64,000 bases of DNA, from the NCBI GenBank assembly GCA_037893245.1, contig JBAIAA010000520.1:1-64000 (forward strand), written 5' to 3'. The notes under the pieces were generated by a model. That model saw only the letters and a program-made list of their open reading frames with translations. It had not been told where the DNA came from and ran no database searches. A program made the position numbers and the translations under genes. This DNA comes from Crossaster papposus. Lineage: Eukaryota > Echinodermata > Asteroidea > Velatida > Solasteridae. Positions 9,547 to 20,830 of the stretch are shown here, in pieces (position 1 is the stretch's first letter; each line of letters opens with the position of its first letter).

Positions 9547-10103
9547 CTGGCATAGAAATCAAATCAAAATCACATTTAATTTCAAACAAATAACAATTTC
9601 TTTGGGGAGGGGTGGGAGGGCGAGGGGAGGGGTGGGTGTGTGGGGGAGGGGTGGGTGTGTGGGGGGGGGGGGGGAAGGGGGGGGGGATGGTGCTTGCCAA
9701 AAACACTTTATTTACAAATTTGTTTCTGGCTTCTGGGCACCCACAGTGAATATTTGATAGGGTTCAGAAAACAAGTTCACTAATGAATCAAAATCTTACT
9801 ACTTTCTATGTTGCCGGATGCAGAAAACGTTTATGATTTAGAACGAGTGGAAAAAACCCAAAACACCACTGTTATTTTCTTTCGGGGTAGACGCATATGC
9901 CTAATTGCCTCGGACTAGTTGCCCCTCTGAAGGAGAGGGAGTTGGGAGTAGGGGTGGGAGGGGTGGGGTGTGGGGTGGGGGGGGTGAAAGGGGGGGGGGG
10001 GTGCTTGCAAAAAAACCACTTGATTTATAAATTTGTTTCTGGCTTCTGGGCACCCAGAGTGAATATTTGGGTTCTGAAAACAAGTTGAGTGTGTGTGAAT
10101 TAC

Positions 10104-10232
10104 CTCATATGGAGCAGTACAAACGGCAGGCCCTGTACCAGAATCAGCCTGTGGGCCATCATCCCAAATGGAACTGCTTTGTAGACTGTCTGAACCATTC
10201 AAGTGCGGATTCAAGAAACTCGGATGGGCCAC
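10104..10232 (-). pseudogene. Duplicate 43-codon exon of recombinase-like gene (copy 3)
   Basis: Identical in structure to the copy at 9418-9546, with the same donor and acceptor. It is the most upstream copy for a - strand transcript. Beyond it (10280-10378) I see no further coding sequence. Confidence 0.55.
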
Positions 10233-10378
10233 CTGGCATAGAAATCAAATCAAAATCACATTTAATTTTAAACAAATAACAATTTCTTTGTGTTATCTAT
10301 AAAATATACTATCTATTTTAACACCATCACAAGCAACAACATTCGCCCTTGATGTGCAACTTAACTGACGACATACCG

Positions 10379-11070
10379 GTATTTCAATTCAATTCAATTC
10401 AATTCAATTCATTTATTCATCATGTGACACACATGAAATTTGATTTCCCTAGTACAGCAGTAATTACACAAAAATTACACAAATATTAGAAAATATGCTC
10501 ACAAAGGCAATACACACAAGAAATCATTTACTAACATTACATATTACAAATTATACAATTTCAATTCCAATTAACTACATGATAACGACCCGGGCCCCTA
10601 CTCTGTTATACCTTGAATATGAAGTTGGTAAAAGAATTTAAAAGCCTATTTCTTTGGGACTATACACATTGCACAAGGTAAATACACCCTGCAATCATCT
10701 AGTAAAATTACAGTTAAAGTTGTGTATGGCATTTGGTAAAAAGGAATTTTTGAACCTGTTTGTTTTTAGACTTAACTGACGAATTCTACCCGATTTATTT
10801 GTAACAATTAATGGGTTGAGAGGATGTGTGCCGTCAGACAAAACACAGTTGAACTTGTTCATGAGACTCCTTTGAACCAACACCTGAAGGCTCTCATTAC
10901 CATCACCTATAATCCTATCTGCACGTTTCACAATACGTTCCAGTTTCTTCCGGTTGTTAACAGTGAGCGAGTTAAACCAAGCAATAGAACAGAAAGTTAA
11001 CAATGATTGAATTGTGCTCTGGTAAAACAATTTTAAGATCCGGGTGTTTACATTAAAGGATTTCATGTAC
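10379..11070 (-). mobile_element. 5'-truncated CR1/L2-like non-LTR retrotransposon 3' end
   Basis: On the - strand, codons 11066-10695 encode the C-terminal end of a LINE reverse-transcriptase protein: LFYQSTIQSLLTFCSIAWF, then KLERIVKRADRIIG, then a THPLNPL segment and TNRFKNSFLPNAI. This block follows the polymerase domain in L2/CR1-type elements. About 315 bp of 3' UTR follow, ending in a (GAATT)n tail (10379-10413 on the + strand). The upstream catalytic region is missing, which is the normal result of incomplete reverse transcription. It lies between the recombinase exon copies and the Tudor-like exon and interrupts any gene that once joined them. Confidence 0.8.
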
Positions 11071-11157
11071 GGTATTTATCCTCTTCATAAAAAGATATGT
11101 AATTCAAATGAGAATTTGTGTCATGTGCATTCATTATATGACTTCTAAGACTTCTAA

Positions 11158-11195
11158 GGCACTTAGGGAGACACTAAAATGTCTCCCTAAGTGCC
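11158..11195. repeat. Perfect 16-bp hairpin
   Basis: GGCACTTAGGGAGACA (11158-11173) is exactly complementary to 11180-11195 around six bases. A further partial copy, GTCTCCCCAAGTGCC, follows near 11231, suggesting a small degenerate repeat family. Confidence 0.75.
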
Positions 11196-11668
11196 ACTGT
11201 CTCCTTATTACCTAAAAAATTACGCTAGTTTGTCTCCCCAAGTGCCTATTTGGAAGAATTACGCATTTCATTGGTATTCTTCCTAACCTGTCTGTTTTTA
11301 ATTAATGCATTCTATGGTAATTTTCTCACCTGGTGCTCAAATAGGCAGCGTGTCACACCATCTGTGTATCGGACGCAGTACTTTCCTGATAAGAAAGCCA
11401 CAAATTCAACTAATTAAACTTTAAAGGGATTACATGCAATTGGGAGTGGAATGTTGAAAAGTATTTGTTGTTTACAGATCATATATATTTTTGGTTCTGA
11501 AAGGGGGGGGGGGAGGAATCAAGTTTAGGAAAAATGGCATTGTTTATTTACATGTGGTACATGTCATGGGGGGATGTAAGAGGGTATACAGCTGTCTTAA
11601 TTTATGTGTGACAAATGGGATTCTACATTATGGATTACATTTCTTACCTACAGAACCCACAACCCTAA

Positions 11669-11696
11669 TGTGGGTTCACGTTAACGTGAACCCACA
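11669..11696. repeat. Perfect 28-bp palindrome centred on GTTAAC
   Basis: The left half TGTGGGTTCACGTT is followed directly by its reverse complement, with no spacer. It lies 60 bp past the donor of the Tudor-like exon on the - strand, inside the putative intron. Confidence 0.85.
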
Positions 11697-11755
11697 AATT
11701 ACGAGGGCATTCCATTTGTTTTCGTCATATGTCCTTTTAGAGGCTCCGCACTTAC

Positions 11756-11911
11756 CTTTGGTGAAGGAGATTATTACGGCAGGATACCATGATGAATCTG
11801 GAGGCCACAGTGCGATTACGTTCTCCCCTTCATGATGCTGGTGATTTGTCAAGGTTCCATCAAGACGACTACTTCGTTTCATGTTTGTTATGGTAGTTCT
11901 GTCAGCCACAC
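11756..11911 (-). CDS. Orphan exon with Tudor-like segment
   Basis: This 156-bp stretch has a good acceptor (TAGTCTAG|GTG) and donor (CCAAAG|GTAAGT), with phase 1 at both ends. The 51 or so residues include GENVIALWPPDSSWYPAVI, which resembles the first strands of a Tudor/SMN-like barrel (the 'W..D..WY.A.V' pattern). It does not splice in frame onto the recombinase exon at 8860: phase 1 leads to a stop. It could belong to an alternative first part of that gene, interrupted by the LINE, or to another gene. The domain call is weak because only half a barrel is visible. Confidence 0.4.
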
Positions 11912-11956
11912 CTAGACTACACAACAATACAACAACAATATACCATTAAACTGATA

Positions 11957-12346
11957 ATAAGCCACTTTGGAGTTCCGACTGCGCATGTGCACAACAAGAT
12001 TCAACAATTTTTCTCAAGGAGGTCAAGTGATACAAACACGGCAGACAAATGCACACAAGGCTATGGGGGACGTGGTAACCAAATCCGCATTTTTTACATT
12101 TTCTTGTGAAATCGAAAAAAATAAATAATATTTGTTCGAACAAAAGTTTGGCCACACAAAGCGGCTGAAAACACCAAAACGTAAACAAAAATATGTTACT
12201 TAGTAACTTTAAAACACGACGATCTCTTGAAATTTGCTGGTACCCCGCTATGCTTTTGCACGCAATCGATGAAATGTTTATATCGAAAGAAAAATCGTCA
12301 AGGGAAAATGTGCGCATGTGCAGTTGGAATACCAAATTGGCTTATA
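11957..12346. mobile_element. TIR element (~385 bp) with AAGCCA ends
   Basis: The left end TAAGCCACTTTGGAGTTCC and the complement of the right end (TAAGCCAATTTGGTATTCC) match along about 35 bases with some mismatches. Both continue into TGCGCATGTGCAC-like sequence. A TA target duplication is possible. The 129-codon - strand frame inside it has no domain and is not reported as a gene. Confidence 0.65.
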
Positions 12347-12601
12347 CAATTAAATATTAATAATTGTGGCTACTTATTTGTTTTATTATTTATACAATAA
12401 CTACAATTAACTATTTCTTGTTCGCACGGTGCTCAACAACTCATGCTTGCGTTGGCAAAATAAAGCAGTTAAATTTGGTTATAACTTCTATATTATTCTG
12501 AAATTAGGCATATTCACTTCCCATATCATCCTATAGACTAGAGTAAGAGATCGAGGCCATTTAACTAAAAATTACATTACAACGTAAATGAGCACGTCAT
12601 A

Positions 12602-13173
12602 TACCGTCATCTGGGGTGACTTTGATACTCAGTGTGACTTTGATAAATCACCCCGAATGTCAAAATTGAACAACAAAGTGTCCAAAACTCTGTGTAGTTG
12701 TGTTTTTATGATAGTATTTGTCTTTTCTGTCTTCGCAGATACTGATTGAGCTCTGATGTACCGTAACAATCATGCCACGGGTCTATAAACGGAAGGCTGG
12801 GTCGAGGGGCTATCAAACCATTAAAGTTATCAGAAAACCCAAATATTTGTATTGTTTGAATAGTTTTGTAGCTTGTGTTTTTTTAAAACGAATTAAAATT
12901 ATCAAAGTCACCCCAATAAGAGGGTTAATTTGATAACATAGGCTTTATTCATTGGTTATCAATGTCACCCCGACAACGGGGTGACTTTGATATTTTGTTG
13001 TGGTTTTAAAAAAAATATGAAAACACAATCTGATGAAGAAGTGATTTGGTCTATTGATAGCCAAGAGGCACATTGTTATTAGTTGAAAGAATCAAGGGTG
13101 AAAACCCCATTTATCCTACTCAAAAGATATCAGAAGTGCCAAAAACTATCAAAGTCACCCCAGATGACGGGTA
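12602..13173. mobile_element. MITE with 24-bp perfect terminal inverted repeats
   Basis: The terminal repeats are 12604-12627 and 13147-13170, beginning CCGTCATCTGGGGTGA. A TA on each side fits a Tc1/mariner-type target. Extra copies of GGGGTGACTTTGATA and its complement occur near both ends and in the middle (12640-12660, 12900-12920, 12965-12992), giving several nested hairpins. It has no coding capacity. Confidence 0.85.
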
Positions 13174-13352
13174 TGTCATACTCTGCTACATTCATACTCA
13201 GTCATACTCATAGTCATACATAGCGAGTAACATGCAAGCTTCCAAATACAATATCTCTACTTACCATTTATTCCAGCTCCATGGTACACCTAGCTAGCTG
13301 CAAATGACCACGTCTTCGCATAAACTACAATATGCACTTAGGCCAAAACAAC

Positions 13353-13720
13353 GTTATAATAGTTAAGACATGTCTGAACGAGTATGTTGTCATGTACTAA
13401 TGTACACATGTAATTGCATGTTTACATTTACGTCATTTTCACACGCGCAACCAACGGAGGGCGCTATGCCATTCAGAGTAATCCCGTTTGCGGTTTTTTT
13501 GACGGGGAAAAAAATGTGCATACTGCCTCACGTCAGGTCTTATGCGTCAACCGAGGACTCCTCCCAAACGCTTTGATATTTAACCAACAGTCAAAAACGG
13601 CCACGAAAGTGCCATTTTTCACAATATTTCATACCGAGGACGCGCTCGGTTTGCAAGGTGTCCTCAGTATGTGAGTGTGTACTTACATTAAAGCCCTCCA
13701 TTTGCGGTATTGACATGTAC
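13353..13720. repeat. Right copy of ~370-bp direct repeat
   Basis: This is the second copy of 1-374 in the same orientation. It ends at GACATGTAC 13720, and satellite sequence (ACACATACATATTGAAAGTAA, seen again near 19400) begins within a few bases. The junction therefore marks the right edge of the 13.3-kb unit against the array. Confidence 0.9.
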
Positions 13721-15240
13721 CCCTACACATACATATTGAAAGTAACGTTAGACAATCGAAACAGCTCTGTGTTTGTCCACAAACACATGTCTAGTTCTAG
13801 TTGGCTTTTTCGCTCAAAAGCGAAAAAGCCTTTCTTTTTCTTCTGTTTGTTTTATTTCTTCTTCTTCTTCTTCTTGTTCTTGTGCCATAAATCGCATAGA
13901 CTTTGTACACGTTTCATTCTGGCGTCCACTTTTGTCATTAAACAGACTTCAATGTCATTGAAACTTTGCACATACTCAGAACTCATACTGAGCTCGTGCC
14001 TAAAACTCGGATGTCATCATGACGTCATCACGTGACACGTGACGTCATCTTAAAGTTTTAATAATTTAATCTTTAAAAATCAATACAAAATCAACCGCGA
14101 AAGACCGTAACTAGATGTTTGTGGGAATCGATAGAATAATTAAGGATCTTCATTTTATCTCGTGTGCGTAAAATCACGTGACCCTTCCTTCCGGTCCAAA
14201 CCGGAAGTGGCTTATAATTTGAAAGTGGAAAATGATTTGAACTTACTTTCAACGATGTTAGTCTCTAGCTAGGCTGCGCTCTCTAAAAAAGTGACCGGTG
14301 ACGTCATAAATTGTTTTAGCGCCCTCTAGCGGCAGGTTGAAAAATGTTTAAAATGAATAATCAGTTGATGTGTGTGGCGAAGTTTGTTCAAATCACTTTA
14401 TAACTGATGTATATAATCAGCTTCATGATAGGAACAGGTTGACGGAAAGAAAAAAATATGACGTCACTAGACCGGAAGTTACAATGAAAAGAACTTTAAA
14501 CCTTAAATAATTGCTGAAAATTCAACCGCGATAGATATAATTTTTTTTCTTTCTTTAAATAGACAAGTTCAGACAGCTCTCGAGCTTTATGTTAATGACG
14601 TCATGATGACGTCATCAAGTATCAGATTACAAGCAACTAATAATTTCTAGATTTAATCTTTAAAAATCAATATAAAATCAACTGTAAGAGATCTGATTTA
14701 GATTTTAACGGGAATTGATAGAATAATCCAGGGTCTTCATATTTCGTATTACATGCAAAATGACTTGACCCTTCCTTCCGGTCCAAACCGGAAGTGCCTT
14801 ATCATTTGAAAGTTGAAAATGATATGAACTTACTTTCAACGATGATAGTCTCTGGCTAGGCTGCTCTCTACACAAAAGTTACCGGCGACGTCATCAATTG
14901 TTATGGCGCCCTCTAGTGGCAGTTTGAAAAATGTTTAAAATGAATAATCAGTTGATGTGTATGGCGAAGTTTGCTCAAATCGCTTTATAACTGGTATTTA
15001 TAATCAGCATCTTGTTAGGAACAAGTTGGCAATGAGAAACAAATATGACGTCACTAGACCGGAAGTTACAATGAAAAGACCTTTAAAGGTTTAAACATTG
15101 CCTAAAATAAACCGCGAGATTTAATCCAATTAATGTTTTTCAATTTTCATTTTTAAAAATAGAATGATAAGGAAATTTAACAAATAAAATCATAAATGTA
15201 ATGAACAATGACAAAAATTGCGGAAAAGCCATATGCTCTG
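13721..15240. repeat. Array unit with X-type start junction
   Basis: The block opens with an X-type unit end (CGAAACAGCTCTG, then TGTGTTTGT-cc-ACAAACACA, TGTCTAG at 13757-13794). A hairpin GGCTTTTTCGC/GCGAAAAAGCC (13803-13829) and a TTCTTC tract follow, then two monomers with CTCF-like sites near 14320 and 14907. It closes with the Y-type end at 15225-15264. Confidence 0.75.
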
Positions 15241-15267
15241 TTCATAGAACAGACATAGTTCTAGTTA

Positions 15268-15295
15268 GCTGTTTCGGCATTTCAGCCGAAACAGC
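15268..15295 (+). repeat. X-type unit-start hairpin GCTGTTTCGGC
   Basis: GCTGTTTCGGC pairs with GCCGAAACAGC around ATTTCA. It follows CTAG (15261-15264) and precedes a TTTTGTTTTCG then poly-T tract. A second copy lies at 18679-18707, with a changed loop and flanking pair (TTCGG/CCGAA kept). Confidence 0.8.
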
Positions 15296-15307
15296 TTTTG
15301 TTTTCGT

Positions 15308-15312
15308 TAAAG

Positions 15313-15370
<58 letters not shown>

Positions 15371-15371
15371 T
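15308..15371. repeat. Poly-T tract of unit start
   Basis: An almost pure T run broken by single C residues, the pyrimidine tract that follows unit-start hairpins. A similar run is at 18725-18759. Confidence 0.9.
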
Positions 15372-15372
15372 G

Positions 15373-16150
15373 TCATTTTTCCCCATAGGATTTGTACACG
15401 TTTTTTCTGGCATGGCACTTTGACACTTTGGTAAATCCGATCGACTTGAAACTTGGCATATGTTTAGACAACCACCCAAGGACGGTCCTAGAAGAAATTC
15501 GTCGCGATTACGTCATTCAAGGTCACGTGACGTCATGTTAAAGGTAACATTTTCCCCATAGGTTTTGTACACGTTTTTCTTCAGACTGTTGACTTTGACA
15601 CTTTAATGAATTCGATCGACTTGAGACTTAGCATACACTTAGAACACCAACCACAGATAGTCCTGGACGAAATTCGGCACGATTGCGTCATTCAAGGTCA
15701 CGTGACGTGACGTTAAAGGTGCAATTTCTTTCCCCATAGGGTTTGTACACGTTTTTCTTCAAACTATTTACTTTGACACTTTCGTAAATTTGATCGACTT
15801 GATACTTAGCACACACCTCGACCACCATACCCAGGAGGGCCAAGGGGAAAATCGTCAGGATAACGTCATCGTGGGTCATGTGACGTCACATTAAAGGGGC
15901 AGATTTTAGGACCCTCTATCTCTGGAAGTACATGTCTGATTGGGGCCAAACTTGGTATGCAAGTATTCCAGAATGTGTTATAGACGAAAATTAAGATGAC
16001 ATCATGATGACATCATCGGGTGTCATGTGACGTCACATTAAAGGTGCAGTTTTTCCCATAGGATTTGTACACGTATTTTTCAACTTATATATCTTGGGAA
16101 AATTGGCAAATCCAATCGATTTCAGACTTGGCACACACATAATGAAAGTC
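15373..16150. repeat. Short sub-repeat ladder (~175-bp period), first block
   Basis: Copies begin at CCCATAGG-TTTGTACACG near 15380, 15553, 15735 and 16056. Each runs through GATCGACTTGA...CTTGGCATACAC and a CACGTGACGTCA-like site, then TTAAAGG. The spacing is about 171, 181 and 321 bases, so one period is merged or lost. Confidence 0.75.
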
Positions 16151-18724
16151 ATCTTAGACATCCGAAACAGCTCTGTGTTTGTCCACAAACACATGTCTAG
16201 TTCTTCTTGTTCTTGTGCCATAAATCGCATAGACTTTGTACACGTTTCATTCTGGCGGTCACTTTTGTCATTAAACAGACTTCAATTTCATTGAAACTTT
16301 GCACATACTCAGAACTCATACTGAGCTAGTGCCTAAAACTTGGATGTCATCATGACGTCATCACGTGACACGTGACGTCATCTTAAAGTTTTAATAATTT
16401 AATCTTTGAAAATCTATACAAAATCAACCGCGAAAGACCGTAACTAGATGTTTGTGGGAATCGATAGAATAATTAAGGATCTTCATTTTATCTCGTGTGC
16501 GTAAATTCACGTGACCCTTCCTTCCGGTCCAAACCGGAAGTGGCTTATAATTTGAAAGTGGAAAATGATTTGAACTTACTTTCAACGATGTTAGTCTCTA
16601 GCTAGGCTGCGCTCTCCAAAAAAGTGACCGGTGACGTCATAAATTGTTTTAGCGCCCTCTAGCGGCAGGTTGAAAAATGTTTAAAATGAATAATCAGTTG
16701 ATGTGTGTGGCGAAGTTTGTTCAAATCACTTTATAACTGATGTATATAATCAGCTTCATGATAGGAACAGGTTGACGGAAAGAAAAAAATATGACGTCAC
16801 CAGACCGGAAGTTATAATGAAAATACCTCTTTTACTTAAAAAATTCCTAAAAAATTAACCCTGACAGATATAATCTTGTTTTTTGCTCTAAAGGTTAATG
16901 TAAAAGTACTTCTCAAACTTCCCTGTGTTTTGTAGCAAAAGGCGAACTTGGACATACCCTGAGACACCCTGGAAATTTCATGTTTTATGTCCTTGATTGC
17001 AAGGCGCAAGTATACGTGTACATTGTATTGAGCGTACTTGTACGTACGATGTCAGTACGTTCCATACAATGTACAATAGAGAAGGGAAGGCGGGACACTG
17101 GTATCCATTTGTACGGTGGCATGTGAAACACGAGAGTCATCAACATAGGCCATGAGAAAGGGCGCCGCTTACGGCAGGTAGGTAAACATGCCTTTGGCAA
17201 CGCAGAACTACGCGTGAATTAAAGCATATACTAGATGTACGCGAACTTTTGCACAAGTACTTTTAACAAAAAACAAATTGGTATTCTCATCAAACTTAAC
17301 CTCCGTAAATACTCTATAGTGCACTCGTGCCTTGTGGACAGGCGTCGTGATAACGTCATCATGGGTCACGTGACGTCGTCTTAAACGTGCAATAGATTCA
17401 ATGTTTGAAAATTAATGAAAAATCAACCGCGTATGATCGGAACTTAAAGTTTGTGGGAATTGATATAATATTAAATCCAGGATCATTATTTTATCTCGTG
17501 TGCGTAAAATCCCGTGACCCTTCCTTCCGGTCGAAACCGGAAGTGGCTTATAATTTGAAAGTGGACCATAATGTGAACTTAGTTTCAACGATGTTAGTCT
17601 CTGGCTAGATAGTGCTTTTCACACAAAAATACCGGTGACGTCATAACATGTTACAGCGCCCTCTAGCGGCAGGTTAAAAACTGTGAAAATGAATAATCAG
17701 TTGATGTGTGTGGCGAAGTTTGCCCAAATCACTTTATATCTGGTGTATATAATCGTCTTCATGTTAGGAACAAGTTGGCGGAGAGAATAAAATATGACGT
17801 CACTAGACCGGAAGTTACAATGAAAAGACCCTTAAACCTTAAATAATTGCTGAAAAATCAACCGCGATAGATATAATTATTTTTTTTGCTTTAAATAGAC
17901 AAGTTCAGACAGCTCTCGAGCTTTATGTTAATGACGTCACGATGACGTCATCAAGTATCAGATTACAAGCAACTAATGATTTGTAGATTTAATCTTTGAA
18001 AATCAATATAAAATCAACTGTAACAGATCTGATTTAGATTTTAACGGAAATTGAAAGAATAATCCAGGGTCTTTATATTTCGTATTACATGCAAAATGGC
18101 TTGACCCTTTCTTCCGGTCCAAACCGGAAGTGCCTTATAATTTGAAAGTTCAAAATGATATAAACTTACTTTTAACGATGATAGTCTCTGGCTAGGCTGC
18201 ACTCACACAGAAGTTACCGGTGACGTCATAAATTGTTATAGCGCCCTCTAGTGGCAGGTTGCAAAATGTTTTAAATGAATAATCAGTTGATGTGTGTGGC
18301 AAAGTTTGCTCAAATCGCTTTATAACTGGTATTTATAAACCGCATCTTGTTAGGACTAAGTTGGCGCGATAGATATAATCCCGATTTATGCTTCAAATAA
18401 CAAAGTTATGACAGCTCTTGAGCATTCTGTTAATGACGTCACGATGACGTCATCCGGTATCAAATTACAAGAAACCAATGATTACTGGATTTAATCTTCA
18501 AAAATCAATATAAAATCAACTGTAAAAGATCCGATTTTGATTTTTAAAGTAATTGAAAGAATAATCCATGGTCTTCATATTTCGTATACCATGCAAAATA
18601 ATTTGACCCTTCCTTCCGGTCTAAACCGGAAGTGCCTGAATATCAACCGCGAGAGGTATGATCAATTACTTTCTTTTTTAGCTGTTTCGGTTTTTCACCG
18701 AAACAGCTTTTGTTTTCGTTAAAG

Positions 18725-18755
<31 letters not shown>

Positions 18756-18769
18756 TTTCCACTTTCAGT

Positions 18770-19440
18770 GTTTTTACCCATAGGATTAACACACGTTTGT
18801 TCTGCCAATACACTTTGGCACTTTGGTAAACCCGATCGACTTGAGACTTGGCATACACTTAGACCGCCACCCACAGATGGTCCTAGAAGAAATTCGTCGC
18901 GATTACGTCATTCAAGGTCACGTTACTTCACGTTAAAGGTGACATTTTTCCCATAGGGTTTGTACACGTTTTTCTTCAGACTATCGATTTTGACACTTCG
19001 GAAAATCCGACCGACTTGAAACTTGGCATACACTTAGAACATTACTCCCAGATGGTCCTGACAGAAATTTGGCACGATTGCGTCATTTAAGGTCACGTGA
19101 CGTCACGTTAAAGATTCAATTTTTCCCCCATACGTTTTGTACACGTTTTCTTTAGACTGTTGACTTTTTTAGTAAATTTGATCGACTTGAAACTTGGCAT
19201 ACACTTAGAACACCACCCCCAGATGTTCCAAGAAGAAATTCGGCACGATTGCGTCATTCAAAGTCACGGGGCGTCACGTTAAAGTTTCTATTTTTTCCCA
19301 TAGGTTTTGTACACGTTTTTCTTTATACATGTACTATTGCCTTTGACACTTTAGTAAATCTGATCGACTTGAGACTTAGCACACACAAAAGACCACCACA
19401 CACATATTGAAAGTAATTTTAGACACTCGAAACAGCTCTG
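18770..19440. repeat. Short sub-repeat ladder (~175-bp period), second block
   Basis: Four copies begin at CCCATAGG near 18778, 18952, 19130 and 19297. The elements are as in the block at 15373-16150. It ends in the X-type unit end with CTAG at 19462-19465. Confidence 0.75.
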
Positions 19441-20239
19441 TGTTTGTCCACAAACACATGTCTAGTCAATTTTTATTTTGTATACAATGAAAATTTAATG
19501 AACAGAATCATAAATGTAATGAACAATGAACAAATAATGCGAAAAAGCCATATGCTCTATTCATAGAACAGACGTATTTCTAGTTTCTTCTTCTTCTTCT
19601 TCTTCTTCTTCTTCTTCTTCTTTTTTCTTTTCTTTTAGTAACCTAAAACCCATAGACTTTGTACACGTTTTTTCTGCCCGTCACTTTTAATAGAAAACAA
19701 AGTCGTATTTACATAAAACTTAACCCAGGTGAAGACCCTATAGTGAACTCGTGTCTCGCAGAAATACGTCATGGTGACGTCATCAGGGGTCACGTGACGT
19801 CATCTTAAAGGTGTAATTGATTTAATCTTTGAAATTCAATAACAAATCAACCGCAAAAGACCGAAACTAAATTTTTGTGGCAATAGATAGAATAATCCAG
19901 GATCTTAATTTTATCTCGTGTGCGTGAAATCACGTGACCCGTCCTTCCGGTCTAAACCGGAAGTGCCTCATAATTTAAAAGTGAAAAATGATATGAACTT
20001 ACTTTCAACGATGTTAGTGTCTGGCTACAATGTATTTTTCAAAAAAAAATATTGGTGACGTCATAACACGTTATAGCGCCCTCTAGCGGCAGGTTGAAAA
20101 ATTGTTAAAATGAATAATCTGTTGATGTGTGTAGCGAAGTTTGCTGAAATCACTTTATAACCGGTGTATTTAATCAGCTTCATGCTAGGAACAAGTTGAC
20201 GGGAAGAAAAAATTATGACGTCACCAGACCGGAAGTTAG

Positions 20240-20830
20240 AATGAAAAGACTCCTTTTCCTTTGAAAATTCCTAAAAAATTAAACCTGACAGATACAATCT
20301 TGATTTTTGCTCTAAAGGTTAATGTAAAAGTAGTTCTCGAACTTCCCTGTGTTTTGGGGCAAAAAACGAACTTGAACATACCCTGCGGCACCCTTGAAAT
20401 GTAATCGTTTTGGCCTAGGCGCATAAAGCATTGACCCCTTATATGTGCATGGCACACGTATAATAGGGGTGTACATACACGTACGTATACACTGATAGTG
20501 TACTATGCATTGAGCGAATGTATCACTACTGACATCGTACGTGCATGCAAATGTACGCTCACCCAAGAGGACACTAGCCGCTAACAAGCGAAACAGGATG
20601 ACGTCATCAAATTGCCTATGGGGAAGGGCGCCGTGTGCGACAGGTAGGTAAACAGGCTCTCGGCTACGCAGAATCCAATCCCATAGACTTTGTGAACGTT
20701 GTTTGCACAATTCCAAGCACTTTTAACGAAAAACAAAGTCGTTTTTCCATAAAACTTAACCCAGATGAAGACCCTATAGTAAACTCGTGTCTCGCAGACA
20801 TACGTCATGGTTACGTCGTCAGGGGTCACG
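20240..20830. repeat. Insert module with GTGTTTTGGGGCAAAAAACG core
   Basis: This ~590-bp segment replaces the standard link after CCGGAAGTTAGAATGAAAAGA. Close copies lie at about 23170-23770, 28030-28630, 38930-39540 and 42150-42740, and a diverged one at 16870-17360. It contains CGTACGTATACAC, a GACGTCATC site and GACAGGTAGGTAAAC. On the - strand a 132-134-codon frame stays open in five copies. Another frame (~100 codons) stays open as well, and differences change residues freely, so I do not call it a gene. Confidence 0.8.

Larger units (their letters stand above)
8728..10279. repeat. Tandem array B (~688-bp units) carrying extra copies of the recombinase 5' exon
   Basis: Three copies of the 5' coding block start at about 8728, 9418 and 10104, with periods of 690 and 686 bp. 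Each unit has the ~130-bp exon block, an AT-rich link, a G-rich block (8917-8997, 9602-9690), the CTTCTGGGCACC segment and a second G-rich block (9237-9317, 9930-10003). Copies 2 and 3 differ mainly in G-run length, so the duplication is recent. The segment between G-blocks is shared with array A at 4625-5365. Confidence 0.88.
375..13720. mobile_element. Candidate 13.3-kb unit encoding HUH-SF3 Rep and tyrosine recombinase
   Basis: One direct-repeat period holds the Rep-like gene (+), the recombinase-like gene (-), the cloverleaf and several nested repeats. The direct repeats and the sharp satellite junction at 13720 suggest a discrete inserted unit or one period of a head-to-tail tandem. The two genes could act together (nicking and replication plus integration), or they could be neighbours by accident. 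The left flank is outside the window, so target duplications cannot be tested. Confidence 0.4.

Noticed and set aside
11946-12335. 129-codon - strand frame
   Set aside because: It spans a MITE nearly end to end and has no domain.
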